DNA of 14,156 nt from an uncultured Pseudomonadota bacterium (GTDB taxonomy: Bacteria > Pseudomonadota > Gammaproteobacteria > Burkholderiales > Burkholderiaceae). A program made the translations under genes and the position numbers. A model generated the notes under the pieces. It saw only the letters and a list, made by a program, of their open reading frames with translations. It was not told the DNA's origin and made no database searches. Below are positions 1 to 6,505 of the stretch, one piece after another. Every line of letters begins with the position of its first letter. Within the stretch, counting starts at the first letter, position 1. The stretch covers positions 1-14,156 of the forward strand of contig CAMLIZ010000120.1 of the NCBI GenBank assembly GCA_946480245.1. Direction: 5' to 3'.

Positions 1-455
1 TCGCCGCCGGTGTTGGTCTTGCGGCTGTGGCCGTGGCCGAAGCCGGGGTTGATGCGCAGCCACAGCGCATGGCCGGGCGCGGCACGGCCCAGCTGCTCCA
101 CCATGTCGATCGAGCCGGCATTCACCGGGATGCGGTGCGCGATCACCGCAGCCAAGGTGGCGCGGTCGATCACGTCGGCGGTGAACACGATCTCGTCGCG
201 CTCGGTGCCGGCCACGTAGCCTGCCGCCAGCGCGCGCTCGATCTCGCCCAGCGACACGGCATCCACCGCCACGCCCTGCTCGCGCATCAGGCGCAGGATG
301 TGCGTGTTGGAGCAGGCCTTCTGGGCGAAGCGCAGAGTGTCGAAGGCGCGCAGCTCGGCAATGCGGGCGCGGATCGTGGCGGCGTCGTAGGCCCACAGCG
401 GCGTGCCGTGGGTGCGCGCCAGCGCGGCGAGGGTGTCGGGGGCGAACGGAGACAT
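1..455 (-). CDS. lysA: Diaminopimelate decarboxylase, N-terminal part (cut by window edge)
   Basis: This is the first 151 codons of a PLP enzyme that decarboxylates meso-diaminopimelate to L-lysine, the last step of lysine synthesis in the cytoplasm. The gene runs off the left edge, so the C-terminal part is not visible. The motif FAQKACSN holds the PLP-binding lysine (Lys46). The segments SLGEIERALAAGY, FTADVID and NPGFGHGHS-KTNTGG closely resemble E. coli LysA from memory, which points to the enterobacterial LysA subtype rather than the common long form. The start ATG at 455-453 begins MSPFAPDTL. An in-frame ATG at 482-480 would add nine residues and give an N-terminus as long as that of E. 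coli LysA, so the start is uncertain. Neither has a clear Shine-Dalgarno sequence. The gene is divergent from lysR, the arrangement known from E. coli. Confidence 0.93.
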   Translation of the reverse strand, partial: MSPFAPDTLAALARTHGTPLWAYDAATIRARIAELRAFDTLRFAQKACSNTHILRLMREQGVAVDAVSLGEIERALAAGYVAGTERDEIVFTADVIDRATLAAVIAHRIPVNAGSIDMVEQLGRAAPGHALWLRINPGFGHGHSRKTNTGG

Positions 456-535
456 GCGCGCATCGTGCCGCGAGCGGATCATTCACGCCAATAGTTGTTT
501 GTGGGGCGCGCATGCGTTCCTGATATGGTGTGCGG
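456..535. promoter_or_regulatory. Divergent lysA/lysR control region
   Basis: This 80-bp gap separates the divergent start codons of lysA and lysR. It holds the only AT-richer stretch nearby (about 479-500) and a CGCATGCG palindrome around 509-516. In E. coli, LysR activates lysA from such a shared region and represses itself, so the same is inferred here. I could not assign a convincing -35/-10 pair or a clear T-N11-A LysR box. If the upstream lysA start at 482 is used, the gap shrinks to 53 bp. Confidence 0.5.
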
Positions 536-1444
536 ATGAAGATCACACACCGGCACGTCGACATCTTTCGCGCGCTGATGAACGCCGGCAGCGTCACCGC
601 CGCGGCGCAGGCGCTGCATACCTCGCAGCCCACGGTGAGCCGCGAGCTGGCGCGGCTGGAGCAGCAGCTCGGGCTGGCGCTGTTCGACCGCGTGCGCGGC
701 CGGCTGCAGCCCACCGCGCAGGCCTTCGCGCTGTTCGAGGAAGTGCAGCGCTCCTACCTGGGGCTGGAGCGCATCGCCGCCACGGCCGCGCGGCTGCGCC
801 AGTTCGCGCAAGGCCAGTTGAGCGTGGTGTGCCTGCCGGCGCTGTCGCACGCGCTGCTGCCCGGCGCCTGCGCGCGCCTGCTGGCGCGCCACCCCGGCGT
901 GGTCATCGCGATAACGCAGCAGGAGTCACCGTACCTCGAAGAGTGGCTCGCCACGCAGCGCTGCGATCTCGGCCTCACCGAGAGCGAGGCGGCACCGCCC
1001 GGCACCACGCAGCAGCTGCTGCTGGAGATGGACGAAGTGGCGGTGCTGCCCGAAGGCCACGCATTGCTCGCCAAGCGCCGCCTGCAGCTGAAGGACTTTG
1101 CCGGCCAGCCTTTCGTGAGCCTGGCGCCGGGCGACCCGTACCGGCAGATCGTGGACCGGCTGTTCGAGCAGCAGCAGGTGCAGCGCGTGCAGGCGATCGA
1201 GACGCATAGCGCGGTGTCGGTGTGCGCGATGGTCAAGCATGGTCTCGGGTTGGGCATCGTGAACCCGCTCACCGCGATGGAGCAGGCCGGCCCGGGGCTG
1301 GCACTGCGGCCGCTGGCCGTGCACATCCCTTTTCGCGTGAGCCTGGTGCGGCCCTTGCACCGGCCGGCCAATCCGCTGGTGGACCGGCTGGTGGCGGCGC
1401 TGCAGGAGGAAGCGGCGGCGCTGAAGCGGCGCCGGCGCGCGTGA
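536..1444 (+). CDS. lysR: LysR transcriptional activator of lysA
   Basis: This 302-residue LysR-family regulator has an N-terminal winged helix-turn-helix (about residues 1-60, with TSQPTVSRELARLE as the recognition region) and a C-terminal substrate-binding domain that in LysR senses a lysine-pathway metabolite. Several stretches resemble E. coli LysR itself rather than a generic family member: RVRGRL-PT, LFEEVQRS, QESP-LEEWL, ETHSA-SVCAMV and VNPLTA. Together with the divergent lysA, this supports the specific name. ATG 536 is preferred because it gives MKITHRHVDIFRAL. A GTG at 530 would add two residues. The gene ends 3 bp from the convergent phnN stop, with no room for a separate terminator. 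It belongs to lysine biosynthesis and not to the phn cluster. Confidence 0.88.
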   Translation: MKITHRHVDIFRALMNAGSVTAAAQALHTSQPTVSRELARLEQQLGLALFDRVRGRLQPTAQAFALFEEVQRSYLGLERIAATAARLRQFAQGQLSVVCLPALSHALLPGACARLLARHPGVVIAITQQESPYLEEWLATQRCDLGLTESEAAPPGTTQQLLLEMDEVAVLPEGHALLAKRRLQLKDFAGQPFVSLAPGDPYRQIVDRLFEQQQVQRVQAIETHSAVSVCAMVKHGLGLGIVNPLTAMEQAGPGLALRPLAVHIPFRVSLVRPLHRPANPLVDRLVAALQEEAAALKRRRRA

Positions 1445-1447
1445 GCG

Positions 1448-2002
1448 TCAGCGCCAGCGGCGCCAGGCCGCGTCCAGCTGCTGCACGGCCTGCTGCAGCG
1501 CGCCGTCGTTGCGGATCGTGAGGTGCGGCGCCACCAGCTCGGCCTGGCGCGACAGCCGCTCCTGCACCGCCGGCCCGTGTTCACGCCCGCGCTGCGCCAG
1601 CCGCTGCGCACGCACCTCGGGGGACGCGGTGATCTCGACCACGTGCGCCTGCGGGGCCACGGCGAGCAGCTGCGGCAGGTGCTCGCGCGAGCCGTTCATC
1701 ACCACCCACCGGCCTTCGGCCAACGGCTGCAGCTCTCGCCACGGGATGCCGTAGTGCAGGCCGTGCGCCTGCCAGCTGAACGCAAACTCGCCGGCCGCGC
1801 GCATCGCATTGAAGCGGCGCTCGTCCACGGCTGCATGCGCCTCCCCGCCGGCATCGGCAGGGCGCGTGATCGTGCGCTGCACCAGCCGGGGCGCCTCGTC
1901 GGGCGGCAGGCCGGCCAGCCAGGCGCGCAGCACCGTGTCCTTGCCCGCGCCCGAGGGCCCCACTAACACGATCAGCCGGCGAAAGCGATCCGCCTCACGC
2001 AT
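1448..2002 (-). CDS. phnN: Ribose 1,5-bisphosphate phosphokinase PhnN
   Basis: This 184-residue P-loop kinase matches the usual PhnN length (about 185). PhnN phosphorylates ribose 1,5-bisphosphate with ATP to give PRPP, closing the C-P lyase pathway. The Walker A motif GPSGAGKD lies at residues 15-22. Other PhnN-like segments are TITRPADAGGEAH, SWQAHGLHYGIPW, VMNGSREHLPQ, QRLAQRGRE and a C-terminal IRNDGALQQAV. The chosen ATG (2002-2000) gives a short lead into the P-loop. Longer in-frame starts would reach into the upstream gene with low-complexity Arg-rich sequence. The start overlaps the stop of the 2H phosphoesterase gene by 8 bp, which suggests translational coupling in a phnF-2H-phnN operon. 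It is convergent with lysR. Confidence 0.93.
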   Translation of the reverse strand: MREADRFRRLIVLVGPSGAGKDTVLRAWLAGLPPDEAPRLVQRTITRPADAGGEAHAAVDERRFNAMRAAGEFAFSWQAHGLHYGIPWRELQPLAEGRWVVMNGSREHLPQLLAVAPQAHVVEITASPEVRAQRLAQRGREHGPAVQERLSRQAELVAPHLTIRNDGALQQAVQQLDAAWRRWR

Positions 2003-2672
2003 GGCCGAACCCGAAACGTTGTGCCAGCACGAACGGGTGGCCCGGCGCAGGCTCGACGAACACGCTGAGCGCGTTGCACAGCAAGGGCAGCGAGAGCGCC
2101 GGCGCAAAGTGCGCCTGCGCCTGCTCGCACAGCGCCTGTACGTCGGCCTCGGGCACGCTGCCCAGGCTGTCGCTCAAGGTCATGTGGAAGCGCCAGTCGT
2201 CGAGCACGTGCGCATAGCCCAGGCGCTGCACGTGCTCGCGCTGGCGTGCGCTGTGCGCGGCGCGGCATTGGCGCTCGTGCTCGGGCGGCGTCAGCGGCGC
2301 GCGCCAGCGCTCCAGCTGCAGCACGCAGGCGTCGGCCAGCCGCCGCAGCGCGTGTGCCGCGTCGATGGCCTGCAGCGGCCGCAGCGCGAGAAAGTCACCC
2401 AGCATCGCCACCTGCAGTGCCGGCATCGGGAACGCACGCTGCTGTTGCGCCAGCGCCTGCACCGCGCCCAGCCAGTCGGCCTCGGTGACGCCGGGGGCAA
2501 GATGGCATGGCGCCTTCAGCGTGGCGTGAAAGCCGTAGCGCCAGGGCGACCCGAGGTGGCTGCGGGTCGGCGGCACGGCCGCCGGTTGCACGGCATCGCG
2601 GCCCAGCCATTTGCAGCCGGCCTGCCACAGCGGGTGGCCGGCATCGGGCGTGAAGTACACGGCGTAGCGCAT
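1995..2672 (-). CDS. 2H phosphoesterase-like phosphonate-operon protein (DUF1045)
   Basis: This 225-residue protein carries the two HxT motifs of the 2H phosphoesterase superfamily: YGFHATLKAP (His49, Thr51) and RFHMTLSD (His163, Thr165). In that fold the two histidines form the active site and typically act on cyclic phosphodiesters. The overall form, starting MRYAVYFTPD, matches the DUF1045 'putative phosphonate metabolism protein' family found in phn clusters. It lies 3 bp after phnF and overlaps phnN by 8 bp, so all three are probably one transcript. I infer that it opens 5-phosphoribosyl 1,2-cyclic phosphate to ribose 1,5-bisphosphate. The metallo-enzyme PhnP does this in E. coli and is absent from this window, and the product would be the substrate of PhnN. 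The family assignment is firm. The reaction is an inference from context. Confidence 0.88.
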   Translation of the reverse strand: MRYAVYFTPDAGHPLWQAGCKWLGRDAVQPAAVPPTRSHLGSPWRYGFHATLKAPCHLAPGVTEADWLGAVQALAQQQRAFPMPALQVAMLGDFLALRPLQAIDAAHALRRLADACVLQLERWRAPLTPPEHERQCRAAHSARQREHVQRLGYAHVLDDWRFHMTLSDSLGSVPEADVQALCEQAQAHFAPALSLPLLCNALSVFVEPAPGHPFVLAQRFGFGHA

Positions 2673-2675
2673 CGC

Positions 2676-3431
2676 TCAGGCCTCGTGCGTGACGGTGAGC
2701 TGCACGGCGTCGGCCGCGAACAGCGTGCAACCGGCTTCCACCGGCGTGCCATGGGCGTCCACGCTGTGATAGCGCACCACCAGCACCGGCTCGGTGGCCG
2801 GGCGCGCGAGCGCGTCGGCCTCGGCCGGCGTGGGCAGGCGGCACGACACCGTGCTGCCGGCGCGCACGTAGTCCGCCACGCCCAGGCTGCGCAATGCCGC
2901 GGTGATCGAGCCGGTGGCGCGGAAGGCCTCGGCCACGCCGGCCAGCCGCGCGCTTGGGAACACGTTGGTCGCAATGCCGATCGGCCGGCCGCGCACCGTG
3001 GTGCGGGTGTACAGCAGCTCGACGCTGGCACGCGCCGACAACCCGAGCAGCCCGGCCCACTCGCCCGCCGGCCGGCGCTCGTGGGCCAGCAGCTCGCGCT
3101 GGCCGTGCTCGCCGGCCTGCGACAGGTTCTCGGTCATGCGCGTGCGGCGCTGCAGCGCGTAGTCGAGCACGAGCTCGCGCACGTAGGTGCCGCTGCCGTG
3201 CACCACCTTCAGGTGGCCTTCGTGCACCAGCTGGCGCACCGCCTGGCGCAGCGTGTGGCGATGCACGTCGAAGCGCGCGGCCAGCTGCTGCTCGTTGGGC
3301 AGGCGCTGGCCCGGCGTGAAGCGGCCGGCGGCAATGTCGGCGCGCAGCTCGGCCGCAATCTGCTCCCAGCGCCTCAGCGGGGCATCTGCCGAGGGGCCGT
3401 CGTGGGCGGGGGTGTTGTCCGTTCTGAGCAT
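2676..3431 (-). CDS. phnF: GntR/HutC-family phosphonate regulator PhnF
   Basis: This 251-residue regulator has an N-terminal GntR winged helix (about residues 20-86: RWEQIAAELRADIAAGRF, PGQRLPNEQQLAARFDVHRHTLRQAV, HGSGTYV) and a C-terminal UTRA ligand-binding domain (about 95-245) of the HutC subfamily. Such proteins act as repressors released by a small ligand, and PhnF is the form found with phn genes. It is divergently transcribed from phnG, and the 69-bp gap contains a palindrome suited to a GntR dimer, so it probably represses both phnG and its own operon. The ATG at 3431-3429 gives MLRTDNTPAH, about 20 residues before the domain. A later start is possible. The gene leads a three-gene minus-strand operon. 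Confidence 0.92.
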   Translation of the reverse strand: MLRTDNTPAHDGPSADAPLRRWEQIAAELRADIAAGRFTPGQRLPNEQQLAARFDVHRHTLRQAVRQLVHEGHLKVVHGSGTYVRELVLDYALQRRTRMTENLSQAGEHGQRELLAHERRPAGEWAGLLGLSARASVELLYTRTTVRGRPIGIATNVFPSARLAGVAEAFRATGSITAALRSLGVADYVRAGSTVSCRLPTPAEADALARPATEPVLVVRYHSVDAHGTPVEAGCTLFAADAVQLTVTHEA

Positions 3432-3432
3432 G

Positions 3433-3450
3433 CGGTCAAGAAACTGTCAC
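3433..3450 (+). promoter_or_regulatory. Pho box (PhoB binding site) for phnG operon
   Basis: Two direct 7-bp repeats, CGGTCAA (3433-3439) and CTGTCAC (3444-3450), are separated by the 4-bp A-rich spacer GAAA. This is the 11-bp periodicity of the PhoB consensus CTGTCAT-N4-CTGTCAT, with 5/7 and 6/7 matches. It lies 50 bp upstream of phnG, where PhoB would replace a -35 element. A -10-like GATACT follows 11 bp downstream. Induction by phosphate starvation is well established for phn operons. Confidence 0.7.
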
Positions 3451-3461
3451 GGTGTGTCGGT

Positions 3462-3467
3462 GATACT
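3462..3467 (+). promoter_or_regulatory. Probable -10 element of phnG operon
   Basis: GATACT (4/6 to TATAAT, in the context TGATACT) begins 11 bp after the end of the Pho box. That spacing fits a PhoB-dependent promoter, which lacks a good -35. It would place the transcript start near 3474, just ahead of the palindrome at 3481. CATAAA at 3475-3480 is an alternative. Confidence 0.45.
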
Positions 3468-3472
3468 CTCGC

Positions 3473-3478
3473 ATCATA
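3473..3478 (-). promoter_or_regulatory. Probable -10 element of phnF operon
   Basis: Read on the minus strand this is TATGAT, a 5/6 match to TATAAT, about 42 bp upstream of the phnF ATG. The palindrome at 3481-3494 would sit in the spacer between this -10 and its weak -35 region, as expected for autorepression. No good -35 is visible. Confidence 0.4.
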
Positions 3479-3480
3479 AA

Positions 3481-3494
3481 GTCGTCTAGATGAC
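3481..3494. promoter_or_regulatory. Putative PhnF operator palindrome
   Basis: GTCGTCTAGATGAC is an inverted repeat with six of seven base pairs matching, centred on TCTAGA between 3487 and 3488. GntR/HutC regulators commonly bind such short palindromes, often with a TCTAGA or TATAGA core. It lies just downstream of the predicted phnG start point, 6 bp before the phnG ATG, and overlaps the predicted phnF promoter. Bound PhnF could therefore block both directions. Confidence 0.6.
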
Positions 3495-3500
3495 ATTGCC

Positions 3501-3968
3501 ATGACCGAACAAGCTCCCGATGCCCGCCGCGCCGACTGGTTGCGCGTGCTGGCCGCGGCCCCGGCCGGCGAGCTGGCACGTCGTGCCGCGCCTGTGTTGA
3601 AGGACTATGCCTTCGAATGGCTGCGGCGCCCCGAGGCGGGCCTGGCGATGGTGCGCGCACGCATCGGCAACACCGGCGACCGCTTCAACCTGGGCGAGGC
3701 CACCATCACCCGCTGCGCCGTGCGGCACCGCACCGAGGACGGCCGTGCCTGCGCCGGTGTCGGCTACGTGATGGGGCGCGACGAGGCGCATGCCGAGCGC
3801 GTGGCCCAGCTCGACGCGCTGCTGCAGCGCGAGGCCTTGCGCCCGCTGCTCATGGGCAGCGTGGTGGAGCCGTTGCGTGCGTTGCTGGCCGAGCGCGGCC
3901 GCGTGCAGCGCGAGCAGGCCGAGGCCAGCCGCGTGCGCTTCTTCACCCTGCAACCGGAGCTCACATGA
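3501..3968 (+). CDS. phnG: C-P lyase core complex subunit PhnG
   Basis: This 155-residue protein matches PhnG in length and motifs. The segments EAGLAMVRARIGNTGDRF and NLGEATITRCAVR, and the C-terminal EASRVRFFTLQ, correspond to conserved parts of E. coli PhnG. PhnG is a subunit of the PhnGHIJ core complex, which makes the ribosyl-triphosphate phosphonate with PhnH/I/L and then carries out C-P bond cleavage. ATG 3501 (MTEQAPDARR) is the first start after the regulatory region, and only a weak ribosome binding site is visible. The stop overlaps the phnH start in an ATGA (3965-3968), so the two are translationally coupled. It is the first gene of the plus-strand phn operon, behind the Pho box and operator. 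Confidence 0.95.
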   Translation: MTEQAPDARRADWLRVLAAAPAGELARRAAPVLKDYAFEWLRRPEAGLAMVRARIGNTGDRFNLGEATITRCAVRHRTEDGRACAGVGYVMGRDEAHAERVAQLDALLQREALRPLLMGSVVEPLRALLAERGRVQREQAEASRVRFFTLQPELT

Positions 3969-4594
3969 CCGCGCTCGACCTGGCCGACGTCGGCGCCGGC
4001 TTTGCGGATGCGCCGCACGATGCGCAGCGTGTATTCCGCGCGGTGCTGGAGGCGATGTCGCGCCCCGGGCGCCTGCAGCGCGTCGCGGCGGACGTGCTCA
4101 CGCCGCTGCAGGCGCCGGCGATGCTCGGCGGTGCGCTGTGCAGCACCTTGCTCGCGCTGCTGGACACCGACACGCGGCTGCACCTCGCGGGCGGCCTGCA
4201 GCATGCGCAGGCGCAGCGCTACCTCGGCTTTCACACGGGGGTGCGCTGGGCCGATGCGGCCGACGCCGACTTCGTGGCCTGCGTGGCCGCCGACGCCGCC
4301 CCCGGCCTGTGGCAATGCCTGCGCGACGGCAGCGACGAGATGCCGCAAGCGGGCGCCACGCTGGTCGTCGAGGTGCCATCGCTGGCCGTCGACGGCATCG
4401 GCCAGGCACTCACGCTGAGCGGCCCCGGCATCGAGCACACGCAGCACCTGATGGTGGCCGGCCTGCCGCGCGCCTTCTGGCAGGCGCGCGTCGAACGCGA
4501 GGCCGACTTCCCGCGCGGCATCGACCTGCTGCTCACCTGCGGCCACACGCTGGCCGCGCTGCCGCGCAGCACGCACATCACGCTGGAGGGCTGA
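3965..4594 (+). CDS. phnH: C-P lyase core complex subunit PhnH
   Basis: This 209-residue protein is a little longer than E. coli PhnH (about 194). The N-terminal GFADAPHDAQRVFRAVLEAM then SRPGR, the middle YLGFHTG, and the C-terminal LSGPGIEHTQ and FWQAR-E--ADFPRGIDLLL are characteristic of PhnH. It is a structural partner in the PhnGHIJ complex, needed to attach phosphonate to the ribose of a nucleotide. The start is fixed by the 4-bp ATGA overlap with phnG, which leaves the family N-terminus intact. The 3' end holds a strong Shine-Dalgarno sequence (GGAGGG, 4585-4590) serving phnI, whose ATG follows 4 bp after this stop. Confidence 0.95.
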   Translation: MTALDLADVGAGFADAPHDAQRVFRAVLEAMSRPGRLQRVAADVLTPLQAPAMLGGALCSTLLALLDTDTRLHLAGGLQHAQAQRYLGFHTGVRWADAADADFVACVAADAAPGLWQCLRDGSDEMPQAGATLVVEVPSLAVDGIGQALTLSGPGIEHTQHLMVAGLPRAFWQARVEREADFPRGIDLLLTCGHTLAALPRSTHITLEG

Positions 4595-4598
4595 ACGC

Positions 4599-5675
4599 AT
4601 GTACATCGCCGTCAAGGGAGGCGAAGCCGCCATCGCCGCGTCGCTCAAGCTGCTCGACGCCGCTCGGCGCGGTGATCCGGCGGTGCCGGAGCTGGCGCCG
4701 GCACAGATCAGCGAACAGCTGGCGCTGCTGGTCGACCGCGTGATGGCCGAGGCCTCGCTGTACGACCCCGAGCTGGCCGCGCTGGCCGTCAAGCAGGCGC
4801 GCGGCGACCCGATCGAAGCGGTGTTCCTGCTGCGCGCCTACCGCACCACCTTGCCGCGCCTGGGCTTCACCGAGCCGGTGGATACGGCGCGCATGCGCGT
4901 GCAGCGCCGCGTGTCGGCGATCTTCAAGGAGTTGCCCGGCGGCCAACTGCTCGGGCCCACGTTCGACTACACGCAGCGCCTGCTCGACTTCGCGTTGCTG
5001 CAGGACGGCGCCGCGGACGAAGCGCCGAGCGCGCCGATCGCCGGTGAGGCGGACGAGCCCTTGCCGAGCCCGCTGTCGCTGCTGGCCGCCGAAGGCCTGG
5101 TCGAGCCCTGCCTGCCGAGCCCGGGCGACCCGGAGCCACCGGACATCACGCGCGACCCGCCGGCCTATCCGCTGCCGCGCAGCGCGCGCCTGCAGATGCT
5201 GGCGCGTGCCGACGAAGGCTGGGTGTTGGGGCTGGGCTACTCCACGCAGCGCGGCTATGCCAACACGCACCCGTTTGCCGGCGAGATCCGCTTTGGCGCG
5301 GTGCCGCTGGAGATCGTGCCCGACGAGCTCGGCTTTGCGATCGAGATCGGCGAGATCGCGCTCACCGACTGCCAGATGATCAACCAGTTCGTCGGCAGCG
5401 CCGAGCAGCCGCCGCAGTTCACACGCGGCCAGGGCCTGGTGTTCGGCCACGGCGAGCGCAAGGCGATGGCGATGTCGCTGGTCGACCGCGTGCTGCGGGC
5501 CGACGAGTTCGACGAGCCGGTCACCAGCCCGGCGCAGGTGCAGGAGTACGCGCTGCCGCATGGCGACAACGTGGAAGCGTCGGGCTTCGTGCAGCACCTG
5601 AAGCTGCCGCACTACGTGACCTTCGAATCGGAGCTGCAGATGATTCGCGCGCTGCGCGAGGAGCGTCAGGCATGA
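4599..5675 (+). CDS. phnI: C-P lyase core complex subunit PhnI (nucleosidase/transferase)
   Basis: This 358-residue protein compares with about 354 in E. coli PhnI. PhnI alone is a purine nucleosidase. With PhnG, PhnH and PhnL it swaps the base of ATP/GTP for phosphonate, giving the ribose-triphosphate phosphonate. Near-invariant stretches include MYIAVKGGEAAI at the start, FLLRAYRTTLPRLG (76-89), PGGQLLGPTFDYTQRLLDF (113-131), YSTQRGYANTHPFAGEIR and, near the end, HLKLPHYVTFESEL. The region between about 137 and 180 is acidic and proline-rich and the least conserved. The start follows a clear GGAGGG with 8-bp spacing. Its stop overlaps the phnJ start (ATGA, 5672-5675). Confidence 0.97.
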   Translation: MYIAVKGGEAAIAASLKLLDAARRGDPAVPELAPAQISEQLALLVDRVMAEASLYDPELAALAVKQARGDPIEAVFLLRAYRTTLPRLGFTEPVDTARMRVQRRVSAIFKELPGGQLLGPTFDYTQRLLDFALLQDGAADEAPSAPIAGEADEPLPSPLSLLAAEGLVEPCLPSPGDPEPPDITRDPPAYPLPRSARLQMLARADEGWVLGLGYSTQRGYANTHPFAGEIRFGAVPLEIVPDELGFAIEIGEIALTDCQMINQFVGSAEQPPQFTRGQGLVFGHGERKAMAMSLVDRVLRADEFDEPVTSPAQVQEYALPHGDNVEASGFVQHLKLPHYVTFESELQMIRALREERQA

Positions 5676-6505
5676 ATGGCTACAACTTCGCCTACCTGGA
5701 CGAGAACACCAAGCGCATGATCCGCCGCGCGCTGCTGAAGGCGGTGGCCATCCCCGGGCACCAGGTGCCGTTCGGCTCGCGCGAGATGCCGCTGGCCTAC
5801 GGCTGGGGCACCGGCGGCATCCAGGTGACGGCCGCGGTGATCGGCGCGCAGGATGTGCTGAAGGTGATCGACCAGGGCTCGGACGACACCACCAACGCGG
5901 TGAACATCCGCCACTTCTTCCGCCGCACGACCGGCGTGCGCACCACCGACCGCACGCGCGAAGCCACCTTGATCCAGACGCGCCACCGCATCCCCGAGGC
6001 GCGGCTCACCGAGGCGCAGATCCTCGTGTACCAGGTGCCGCAGCCCGAGCCGCTGTACAAGCTCGAGCCGCAGCGCGGCGAGACGCTCAAGCTGCACGCG
6101 TTCGGCGAATACGGCCTGATGAACGTGAAGCTGTACGAGGATCTGGCGCGCTGGGGCCGCATCGACACCAGCTACGACTACCCGGTGCGCGTGAACCATC
6201 GCTACGTGATGTCGCCATCGCCGATCCCGAGCTTCGACAATCCCAAGATGCACCGCATGCCGGCGCTGCAGTTGTTCGGCGCCGGGCGTGAGAAGCGGCT
6301 GTATGCGATCCCGCCCTACACCGACGTGCACAGCCTGGACTTCGAGGACCGGCCGTTCCGCATCGAGCCGCAGGGGCACGCCTGCGCGGCCTGCGGCTGC
6401 CGCACCAGCTTCCTCGACGAGGTGGTGCTCGACGGCGGCGAGCGGCTGTGGACCTGCTCCGACAGCGACCACTGCCGCGAGCAGCAGGAGGCGAAGGCGG
6501 CATGA
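5672..6505 (+). CDS. phnJ: C-P lyase PhnJ (radical SAM, carbon-phosphorus bond cleavage)
   Basis: This 277-residue protein is the catalytic C-P lyase. It uses a [4Fe-4S] cluster and S-adenosylmethionine to cleave 5-phosphoribosyl 1-phosphonate into an alkane and 5-phosphoribosyl 1,2-cyclic phosphate. Cysteines at 238, 241 and 262, plus Cys268 in CSDSDHC, match in order and closely in spacing the cluster ligands and thiyl-radical cysteine of E. coli PhnJ (241, 244, 266, 272). One residue is missing between the second and third ligands. Gly29 in AIPGHQ corresponds to the glycyl radical Gly32. An additional Cys243 makes the motif CAACGC. Long segments such as PYGWGTGGIQ-like LAYGWGTGGIQ, DQGSDDTTNAVNIRHFF and NPKMHRMPALQLFGAGREKR are typical. 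It has a GAGGAG ribosome site and ATGA overlaps on both sides. Confidence 0.98.
   Translation: MNGYNFAYLDENTKRMIRRALLKAVAIPGHQVPFGSREMPLAYGWGTGGIQVTAAVIGAQDVLKVIDQGSDDTTNAVNIRHFFRRTTGVRTTDRTREATLIQTRHRIPEARLTEAQILVYQVPQPEPLYKLEPQRGETLKLHAFGEYGLMNVKLYEDLARWGRIDTSYDYPVRVNHRYVMSPSPIPSFDNPKMHRMPALQLFGAGREKRLYAIPPYTDVHSLDFEDRPFRIEPQGHACAACGCRTSFLDEVVLDGGERLWTCSDSDHCREQQEAKAA

Noticed and set aside
1428..1464. Imperfect GC hairpin (GGCGCC arms) at the lysR/phnN convergent junction
   Set aside because: It has a 3-base bulge, a 12-base loop and no U-tract, and lies mostly inside the coding ends. In DNA this GC-rich such repeats arise readily, so it was not called a terminator.
1809..3479. 556-codon open frame on the plus strand across phnN, the 2H gene and phnF
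   Set aside because: It runs antisense to three well-supported genes and through the phn control region, and its Arg/His/Ala-rich translation has no domain.
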